Assembly: GCA_023412635.1 (NCBI GenBank) | Contig: JAEYNI010000262.1 | Location: forward strand, 1 to 10,907 | Length of the DNA: 10,907 nucleotides | Source: Bacillota bacterium | Lineage (GTDB): Bacteria; Bacillota; Clostridia; Acetivibrionales; DSM-1351 | Direction of reading: 5' to 3' | Shown: piece after piece, positions 6,270-10,907 of the stretch | Numbering within the stretch: position 1 is the first letter of the stretch | How the letters are laid out: the number at the start of each line of letters is the position of its first letter | Program-made: the position numbers and the translations under genes | The notes under the pieces: generated by a model | What the model saw: only the letters and a program-made list of their open reading frames with translations | Told to the model about the DNA's origin: nothing | Database searches by the model: none

Positions 6270-7127
6270 ATGGTAAATAATATAGAAATAATTGACAGTC
6301 ATGTTCATACTTTTGCCGATGATGATGTTGCAGGTAAAATAATATCCTCCTTCAACAAGATATACGATATAGAGTTTAGGAATCCTGGTAATGGCACTAT
6401 TGAAAACGTTTTAAAAAATATGGAGGCTGGTGGAATAGACCGGACTGTCATGGTTAACTTTGCTCCTCCCAAAATAATTCATCAAAACAATATATGGACA
6501 CTGGAAACAGCAAAAAATTCTGAAGGTAAACTAATACCTCTAGTTAGCTTTCATCCTGAAATGGCGGGAACCTTGACTGAGCATCTTGAAAACTATATAA
6601 AACTTGGAGCCAAGGGAATCAAATTGCATCCAATGGCTCAGGGGTTTGATGTAAGGGATGAAAGACTCGATAGCTTGCTTAAAACCTGCAATGAGAAGCA
6701 TTTTACAATATTAATACATTGTGGACGAGTATCAAACGCCAGATTAAATGAATTCTCCGATTTTGAATGTATACTTCCGGTTATTCAGAAATACCCTGAA
6801 CTGCCCATTATTCTGGCACACATGGCAGATGGTAATGTAGAGCGTTGTTTGGAGGTATCCAAGAAGTACAATAATGTTTACTTTGATACTTCGATAGTTA
6901 TAACGGGTTATCCGGAAATCATGGATGTTAACGAACCAAGCTGGCCTGATGATAAGGAAGTTATTTCTATAATAAATGAGATTGGTGCCGAAAAAGTTGT
7001 ATTCGGCTCAGACTTCCCATGGGGAAGTCCGATACATGATTTGGTAAGAATAATGAATTTTAACCTCGATAACAGCCAGAAAGAATTGATTTTCAGTGGT
7101 AATGCAAAAAGATTGTTTGGTCTTTAA
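6270..7127 (+). CDS. Amidohydrolase-2 family metal-dependent hydrolase
   Basis: This 285-residue, probably cytosolic protein is of the TIM-barrel amidohydrolase superfamily (PF04909-type). Metal ligands are in the expected order: HVH (H11, H13) after the first strand, GIKLHP with K118 and H120, the histidine in LIHCG (H150), LAHM (H184) and the aspartate in GSDFPW (D248). Family members hydrolyse or decarboxylate small cyclic or aromatic acids, and the substrate cannot be told here. The start has AGGGAG at 6259-6264. The gene stands alone behind a promoter and a roughly 200-nt structured leader, so its expression may be controlled after initiation. No pathway partner gene is adjacent. Family confidence is high and the specific reaction is unknown. 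Confidence 0.88.
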   Translation: MVNNIEIIDSHVHTFADDDVAGKIISSFNKIYDIEFRNPGNGTIENVLKNMEAGGIDRTVMVNFAPPKIIHQNNIWTLETAKNSEGKLIPLVSFHPEMAGTLTEHLENYIKLGAKGIKLHPMAQGFDVRDERLDSLLKTCNEKHFTILIHCGRVSNARLNEFSDFECILPVIQKYPELPIILAHMADGNVERCLEVSKKYNNVYFDTSIVITGYPEIMDVNEPSWPDDKEVISIINEIGAEKVVFGSDFPWGSPIHDLVRIMNFNLDNSQKELIFSGNAKRLFGL

Positions 7128-7218
7128 TGGGGACAGTATAGCAGCTTTAGCTGAAGATCGACTATATTTCAAGAAGACTTTTCTCTAAAATGCCCGAGTT
7201 TAACAAAATAATATTTTA

Positions 7219-7248
7219 TTGTAAATACATTTAACAAATTTGTATAAA
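7219..7248 (+). promoter_or_regulatory. Possible promoter for the signal-anchored protein gene
   Basis: TTGTAA (7219-7224) and TATAAA (7243-7248) are 18 bp apart, placing a start near 7255, 30 bp before the preferred ATG. A second -10-like TACAAT follows at 7250-7255. The surrounding sequence is almost pure A/T, which makes chance matches common. Confidence 0.4.
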
Positions 7249-7284
7249 ATACAATGTAGATATTATTTTTGGATGGAGGCATTT

Positions 7285-8163
7285 ATGAAAAAACTTTATT
7301 TATCTATTATATATGTCTTTATGCTATCGGTCCTCATCAGCGGGGCCATTTTACTCAGCAAGCCTCAAGCCAAACATACCAAAGCAACTTATCCGCCAGG
7401 AATTGAGGTTGGTAAATCTAACTCATACAACATACCAGATAATGGACTTAATTCTGTTAGGGTTCAAGATAATACCTTTGATAGAAAGAATGAAGAAGTA
7501 AATATATTTAACAATAATCCTGAAATGAATATCCGAGCTAATCTGGTTGAAGATGAGTATGGGTTGGTAGCTCTTAAGCTGACCTATAGGGTTAATGGCA
7601 AGAATGTAGCACAATGGGTTGATTCCACAAAGTTCAAAGAAATAAGAAATATATTCGGACTAAGAGAAAAAAATCCGAATAGCTATAAAATAAAGAATAT
7701 GGTCCTAAATGAGAAACTCAAGAAATTATATTTTTTGTTTGAAGGGAAAGCAGACCGCAAGTACCCTCGCACATCAATGTTTTCATATGATCTTAAGAGT
7801 TCCCGGTTGGAGAAACTTTACTATGTTGAGGGAAGCTTCGATAATTTTATTTTTACATCGGATGGCAAATACAATGCCTGCTCTTATTCATCCAATCCTC
7901 AAGATATTACCAATAAAGAAAGAAGAACAGTAATTGTATTCAGATGTAAAGATAATTTTCAAGTCTTTAACAGCAGTAAGGATAATATACAAGAGAGAAC
8001 CTGTCTGACAAATGAGATGTATATTTATAGTTATGAATTTTTAAAATGGAAGGATAATGACACTTTTGGACTCAGACAGAAAATTAAGGCCAAGGATGGG
8101 CGGGAAAGGGTAAAAGAAAATATATTTTCATATGACTTGGAGACAAAGACGGTTAAAGAGTAA
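7285..8163 (+). CDS. Signal-anchored extracytoplasmic protein of unknown function
   Basis: I place the start at ATG 7285 (292 residues) because GGAGG at 7275-7279 lies 5 nt upstream and the product then begins MKKLYLS, a classic export signal. A longer frame from a TTG at 7240 lacks support. Residues 1-24 form a lysine-plus-hydrophobic signal or anchor with no lipobox cysteine, so the protein is either cleaved or N-terminally anchored, facing outward. The remainder is polar. The FSYDL segment occurs twice in the C-terminal half, at about 7780 and 8127, each followed by a charged, polar turn. This recalls strand pairs of beta-propeller proteins, but the blade count is too low to claim one. I do not recognise the family. 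The gene is a single unit with its own promoter-like sequence and a good terminator overlapping its stop codon. Confidence 0.75.
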   Translation: MKKLYLSIIYVFMLSVLISGAILLSKPQAKHTKATYPPGIEVGKSNSYNIPDNGLNSVRVQDNTFDRKNEEVNIFNNNPEMNIRANLVEDEYGLVALKLTYRVNGKNVAQWVDSTKFKEIRNIFGLREKNPNSYKIKNMVLNEKLKKLYFLFEGKADRKYPRTSMFSYDLKSSRLEKLYYVEGSFDNFIFTSDGKYNACSYSSNPQDITNKERRTVIVFRCKDNFQVFNSSKDNIQERTCLTNEMYIYSYEFLKWKDNDTFGLRQKIKAKDGRERVKENIFSYDLETKTVKE

Positions 8164-8198
8164 AGGGACTGAATTACCAGTCCCTTGTTTTAATTTTT
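8163..8198 (+). terminator. Intrinsic terminator after the signal-anchored protein gene
   Basis: AAGGGACTG (8163-8171) pairs with CAGTCCCTT (8178-8186) in a perfect 9-bp stem with a 6-nt loop, followed by GTTTTAATTTTTT. The stem begins in the stop codon of the upstream gene. Confidence 0.88.
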
Positions 8199-8253
8199 TA
8201 ATTAGTGTATTCTTTTAAGGGTACGCATATTTTTAATAATGGAGTTGATAGTC

Positions 8254-8847
8254 ATGTATATTGTCGGTCTTAATGGAAGCCCTAACAAACAGGGAAGTAC
8301 AAGCTTTCTGGTTGAAAAGGTACTTGAGGAATGTTCTAAACTTGGAGCCCAAACCACTCTGCTTGATATAGGAGTGATAATGAATGAACAAAAAAACGGC
8401 TACTGTACTGTATGTTCAAATCCATGTACTGGCGGCTGTTATAAAGGGACAAATCTTGAAGAAGCCTTTGAAATCATGAAAAAGGCTGATGGAATGGTAA
8501 TCGGAAGTCCGGTATACTTTGGAAGTGTGTCTGCACAACTTAAGGCTATGTTTGATAAAACAAGACGGGTAAGAGCAAATAGGTGGTTATATAATAAGGT
8601 AGGTCTTGGCGTCAGTGTGGGTGCCTCAAGGTTTGGTGGACAGGAAACGACACTGAAGGCAATGCACGATATGATGTTGGTTAACGGAATGCTTATAGTC
8701 GGAGACGGTTTTATTGATGATGACTGCGGACACCATGGTGTATGTGCCGTGAGGCCTGCAAAGGAAGATGAAAATGCATTAAAGAGGGCCGTCATATCAG
8801 CCAAAAGGCTGGTTGAAGTTTGTAGAGCAACCCAGAGCATCAGATAA
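8254..8847 (+). CDS. NADPH-dependent FMN reductase / iron-sulfur flavoprotein-like protein
   Basis: This 197-residue flavodoxin-fold protein has the FMN-phosphate loop GLNGSPNKQGST at residues 5-16 and the segment GSPVYFGSVSAQLK at 84-97, both typical of the NADPH-dependent FMN reductase family (PF03358). Between them lies a compact four-cysteine cluster (C51, C54, C58, C62; C-x2-C-x3-C-x3-C), in the place where iron-sulfur flavoproteins of anaerobes carry their cluster ligands. Two more cysteines, C158 and C164, lie near the C-terminus. An electron-transfer or oxidative-stress role is inferred. I choose ATG 8254 rather than the in-frame ATG 8239 because GGAG (8241-8244) lies 9 nt before it and the glycine loop then sits at the proper distance from the N-terminus. 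The gene appears monocistronic, between a terminator and an AT-rich gap. Confidence 0.85.
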   Translation: MYIVGLNGSPNKQGSTSFLVEKVLEECSKLGAQTTLLDIGVIMNEQKNGYCTVCSNPCTGGCYKGTNLEEAFEIMKKADGMVIGSPVYFGSVSAQLKAMFDKTRRVRANRWLYNKVGLGVSVGASRFGGQETTLKAMHDMMLVNGMLIVGDGFIDDDCGHHGVCAVRPAKEDENALKRAVISAKRLVEVCRATQSIR

Positions 8848-8915
8848 TTACATAAAAAATTGTAAAAATAAATATAAATTTAATGATTACTGATTTATTC
8901 ACATGATAAATATAC

Positions 8916-8944
8916 ACTTTATCCTAAGAATAACTTTATCCTAA
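8916..8944 (+). repeat. Perfect 12-bp direct repeat upstream of tcdA
   Basis: ACTTTATCCTAA occurs at 8916-8927 and again at 8933-8944, 17 bp apart start to start. An inverted half-copy, GATAAA, lies at 8905-8910. It sits 25 bp before the tcdA start codon, in a spot suited to an operator or to promoter duplication. No clear -35/-10 pair was found here, though TATAAA is at 8948-8953. Confidence 0.6.
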
Positions 8945-8968
8945 CAATATAAATAACGGAGTAGACAT

Positions 8969-9736
8969 ATGCTTAATGAATTTTCACGAAATGAATTAAT
9001 TATAGGAAAAGAAGGTTTAGAAAAACTTCAGAACAGTAAGGTTGCTGTATTCGGAGTGGGCGGAGTAGGTTCTTATACAGTTGAAGCTTTGGTGAGATGC
9101 GGTCTTGGTAAAATTGTGCTTATTGACGATGACTGTGTGTGTCTTACAAACCTGAACAGACAGTTGCATGCCACACGTAAGACTGTAGGTAAGCCAAAGG
9201 TTGAAGCAATGAGGGACAGGGTTCTTGAAATAAATCCAAAGTGTGAGGTTACCATAATACAGAAGTTTTACATGCCAGAGGTAGCTGAAGAAATACTGGA
9301 CAGAACCTGCGATTATATTGTTGATGCAATAGATACCGTTACAGCAAAGATTGACCTGGTTGTAAGAGCAAATGAGATGGGAATTCCGATTATCAGCGCC
9401 ATGGGTGCCGGAAACAAGCTTGATCCCACGAGGTTTGAGGTATCTGATATATATAAAACTTCTGTTGACCCTCTTGCAAAGGTGGTCAGAAAAGAGCTAA
9501 GGCTCAGAGGAATAAAAAAACTTAAGGTGGTCTATTCAAAGGAAGAGCCGCGAAAACCTGTTGAGACTGAGAGTTCCAGCTGCAGTGCAGGATGTATCTG
9601 CCCTAAAGGCTCAACTAGGAAATGTACTGTCAAACACCAGATTCCAGGAAGCCTTCCTTTTGTACCCTCAGTAATGGGTCTGATCATTGCGGGAGAAGTT
9701 ATTAAGGATCTTATCGGATGGAATAATAAGGGCTAA
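8969..9736 (+). CDS. tcdA: tRNA threonylcarbamoyladenosine dehydratase, E1-like
   Basis: This 255-residue cytosolic enzyme is of the ThiF/MoeB/E1 fold. It would use ATP to activate and cyclise N6-threonylcarbamoyladenosine at position 37 of ANN-decoding tRNAs to ct6A, downstream of the TsaBCDE pathway. Visible are the nucleotide loop GVGGVG (29-34), DDD (53-55), NRQ (63-65), the lysine in KPKVEA (75-80) and DAIDT (119-123) of the adenylation site. A cysteine-rich loop, C205, C209, C211 with P212, and C219, is usual in bacterial members (CsdL/YgdL, YrvM). The terminal segment FVPSVMGLIIAGEV is also characteristic of the family. CGGAG at 8957-8961 supports the start. No sulfur-transfer partner such as CsdA or CsdE is adjacent. 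The P-loop ATPase gene begins 72 bp downstream, so the two may be cotranscribed. Confidence 0.9.
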   Translation: MLNEFSRNELIIGKEGLEKLQNSKVAVFGVGGVGSYTVEALVRCGLGKIVLIDDDCVCLTNLNRQLHATRKTVGKPKVEAMRDRVLEINPKCEVTIIQKFYMPEVAEEILDRTCDYIVDAIDTVTAKIDLVVRANEMGIPIISAMGAGNKLDPTRFEVSDIYKTSVDPLAKVVRKELRLRGIKKLKVVYSKEEPRKPVETESSSCSAGCICPKGSTRKCTVKHQIPGSLPFVPSVMGLIIAGEVIKDLIGWNNKG

Positions 9737-9808
9737 ACCAACAGATGCTTTCTTGGTGGAACAAGTTATTTTTGTCCCAAAGCTTAGAAATAGAAATGGA
9801 GATACGTA

Positions 9809-10489
9809 ATGTTTGAAAAACGAATTAATATTTTCACAGGGCACTTCGGCAGTGGAAAAACCGAAGTTGCTGTCAATTATGCATTAAGGCTTGCTGAGTC
9901 AAATTATAAGACCTCTATTGTAGATTTTGATATAGTGAATCCATACTTCAGGACAGCCGATGCAAAGGAAGAACTTGAAAGGAATAATATATGGGCTATT
10001 CTGCCCATGTATGCCAATACAAATGTGGATGTCCCGGCAATTCCTCCTGAAATCTATTCACTTTTTCAAAAAAAGGAATATAAGGCTGTACTGGACGTCG
10101 GAGGCGATGACCTTGGAGCCAAGGCTGTTGCCAGATTTAAAGAGGAAATACTCAATGATGATTATGAAATGTTTTTTGTTATCAATACAAGAAGAGGAAT
10201 GACCGATACTCCTGAAAAAATTCTTGAAATGATAGCTTTAATAGAGGACAGTGCAAAGATAAAGGTTACAAAACTCATTAATAACAGCAATCTCCTGGAG
10301 GAAACCACTCCTGAAATAATACTGGAGGGTAACGAAATAATATCACAGGTTTCTAAAAAGCTAGGAATCCCTATAGGAATAACAGCTGGAATGGAGTCTG
10401 TCATCAGTCTGTTGGATAACTCTCAATTGAGCGGTTCAGAATTGCTGCCCCTAAAAAAACAGATTCATCTGCCCTGGAACAGGGGATAA
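9809..10489 (+). CDS. P-loop ATPase (SIMIBI/MinD-like) beside a ferredoxin oxidoreductase gene
   Basis: This 226-residue soluble protein has Walker A GHFGSGKT (11-18). A switch-like segment, DFDIVNPYFRTAD, is at 39-51, followed by LDVGGDDLGA (95-104), which fits the Walker B region of the MinD/CobQ/ArsA-like (SIMIBI) class. NNSN (158-161) sits where this class recognises the base. It is often annotated only as an ATP-binding protein or as a cobyrinic acid a,c-diamide synthase-like protein, but it lacks an amidotransferase domain and is too short for that enzyme. The start is supported by GGAGA (9798-9802). The next intact gene downstream encodes a 4Fe-4S subunit. I recall this pairing with 2-oxoacid:ferredoxin oxidoreductase genes in clostridia, which hints at a maturation or cluster-delivery role; that is inference. 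Confidence 0.8.
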   Translation: MFEKRINIFTGHFGSGKTEVAVNYALRLAESNYKTSIVDFDIVNPYFRTADAKEELERNNIWAILPMYANTNVDVPAIPPEIYSLFQKKEYKAVLDVGGDDLGAKAVARFKEEILNDDYEMFFVINTRRGMTDTPEKILEMIALIEDSAKIKVTKLINNSNLLEETTPEIILEGNEIISQVSKKLGIPIGITAGMESVISLLDNSQLSGSELLPLKKQIHLPWNRG

Positions 10490-10493
10490 CGGA

Positions 10494-10732
10494 GTGTCAC
10501 TGCAAACCCCCAGCGATTATAGTTCTATAAGTAATTACTATAACAATGTTAGTGGAAATGGTGAAGTTTTTATATAGATGATATAACCTGGATTGATATG
10601 AACAGAGTTTTCTCAAGGGTTAATAACACTCTGACTGATATAATAATTGCCACTCAACTGCTTGTAATTGACTTGCAAATAACATCAAAGAGTTTTATAA
10701 TAAACAATAGTTTTAGTTCGCTAAATTACTAA
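10494..10732 (+). pseudogene. Decayed fragment of a MutS-family ATPase gene (N-terminal part)
   Basis: The gap is not random. From 10494 one frame reads ...SISNYYNNVSGNGEVFI and stops at TAG 10575-10577. Dropping a duplicated TA near 10573-10576 continues in another frame as DDITW...MNRVFSRVNNTLTDI, open to TAA 10730-10732. The joined peptide resembles the conserved stretch after the membrane region of clostridial MutS-related ATPases, which I recall as IDDITWNDLDMD-x-x-F-x-RINNT followed by GEEYLY. Here two residues are missing after TW, the GEEYLY part is gone and the reading degenerates. A third frame (mod-3 class of 10717) is then open to 10848 without a recognisable match. No start with a proper membrane N-terminus and no Walker motif survive. 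The recognition is from memory and needs a translated search. Confidence 0.5.
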
Positions 10733-10861
10733 AAAATCAATTAGTCAATTATTTTAATTTCCGGATTTTTCAACTACTGGCCGACACTATTGTAGGTCTG
10801 GATTCTTCGTTATATCCAGTGGTAATTGGCTCAGATAATATAATATAAGTGAGGTTTAACA
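10733..10861 (+). other. AT-rich tail of the gap before the ferredoxin gene
   Basis: This stretch contains a 6-bp hairpin, CTGGAT/ATCCAG (10798-10803 with 10814-10819), without a T-run, and a TATAAT at 10839-10844. That box is too close to the Shine-Dalgarno GAGG (10851-10854) to serve the next gene with a leader. One frame is open across 10717-10848 and may be more of the decayed gene. No terminator is seen, so the upstream ATPase and downstream ferredoxin genes could be cotranscribed. Confidence 0.4.
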
Positions 10862-10907
10862 ATGGCAAAAGTAATATTTCATGAGGAAAGATGCAAAGGC
10901 TGTAAGC
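10862..10907 (+). CDS. 4Fe-4S ferredoxin-type subunit, start only (2-oxoacid:ferredoxin oxidoreductase delta-like)
   Basis: Fifteen codons are visible before the window ends, reading MAKVIFHEERCKGCK. The CKGC pair is the beginning of a CxxCxxC 4Fe-4S motif. The short basic lead followed directly by the cluster motif is typical of the small ferredoxin subunit (KorD/VorD/PorD-like) that opens operons for 2-oxoacid:ferredoxin oxidoreductases in anaerobes. These enzymes decarboxylate 2-oxoacids to acyl-CoA and reduce ferredoxin. GAGG at 10851-10854 lies 7 nt before the ATG. The subunit type and substrate cannot be decided from this fragment. Confidence 0.7.
   Translation, partial: MAKVIFHEERCKGCK

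Noticed and set aside
6114..6308. Reverse-strand frame with a repeated SGFDT peptide
   Set aside because: The repeat is simply the reverse reading of the two TCAAAGCC direct repeats. The frame overlaps the start of the amidohydrolase and has no ribosome binding site.
7137..7170. Small hairpin (CAGCT/AGCTG) after the amidohydrolase as a terminator
   Set aside because: The stem is about 5 bp and no T-run follows directly, so it is not supported as an intrinsic terminator.
8439..8840. 133-codon reverse-strand frame
   Set aside because: It lies wholly inside the FMN reductase gene, whose own frame has clear family motifs, so it is an antisense shadow.
9741..9765. ACCAA/TTGGT hairpin between tcdA and the ATPase gene as a terminator
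   Set aside because: The stem is only 5 bp with a 10-nt loop, and the T-run is not adjacent. The genes may well be read through.
10798..10848. Hairpin and TATAAT just before the ferredoxin-subunit gene as its promoter
   Set aside because: The TATAAT would place the transcription start inside the Shine-Dalgarno site, and no fitting -35 box was found.
1..10907. CRISPR array, tRNA or rRNA genes, insertion sequence ends
   Set aside because: I saw no regularly spaced repeats, cloverleaf with a T-loop consensus, rRNA-like segment or transposase reading on either strand.

Overview
The window is AT-rich DNA with strong Shine-Dalgarno sites, short intergenic gaps and hairpin/T-run terminators. Together with clear Firmicute gene families this points to an anaerobic clostridial genome. 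A Ruminiclostridium-like cellulolytic clostridium is my inference from protein flavour and gene content, not a demonstrated identity. Every confident gene reads on the + strand.

Layout. Positions 1-104 hold the last codons of an unrecognised gene, followed by an AT-rich spacer and a strong terminator. A small M50B-type membrane metalloprotease (332-1042) and an NAD+-dependent DNA ligase (1109-3082) follow, closed by a second terminator. The ligase is intact in architecture but departs from the canonical LigA motifs at several active-site positions. Next is a self-contained regulated cassette. It has a promoter overlapped by a large palindrome, a TetR-family regulator, a DrrA-like ABC ATPase and an ABC-2 permease, joined by 8-nt and 4-nt gene overlaps. 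This looks like an inducible drug or lipid efflux operon under its own repressor.

Positions 5948-6269 contain a good sigma-A-type promoter and then about 200 nt of unusually hairpin-dense, locally GC-richer sequence. It ends exactly at the ribosome binding site of a metal-dependent amidohydrolase (6270-7127). I read it as a candidate structured 5' leader RNA or a small inserted element. After that come a signal-anchored protein of unknown function (7285-8163) with its own promoter and terminator, and a flavodoxin-fold FMN reductase carrying a compact four-cysteine motif (8254-8847). A TcdA-type E1-like enzyme for the tRNA ct6A modification (8969-9736) and a P-loop ATPase of the SIMIBI/MinD-like kind (9809-10489) follow. 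The window ends in the first 15 codons of a small 4Fe-4S ferredoxin-type subunit, probably of a 2-oxoacid:ferredoxin oxidoreductase.

The 370-bp gap between the ATPase and the ferredoxin gene is not empty. Translating it across frameshifts gives peptides that look like the N-terminal part of a clostridial MutS-family ATPase, so it appears to be a decayed gene. The two best candidates for something undescribed are the structured leader at about 6066-6269 and the lineage-divergent ligase. The MutS remnant is the clearest unannotated gene fossil.
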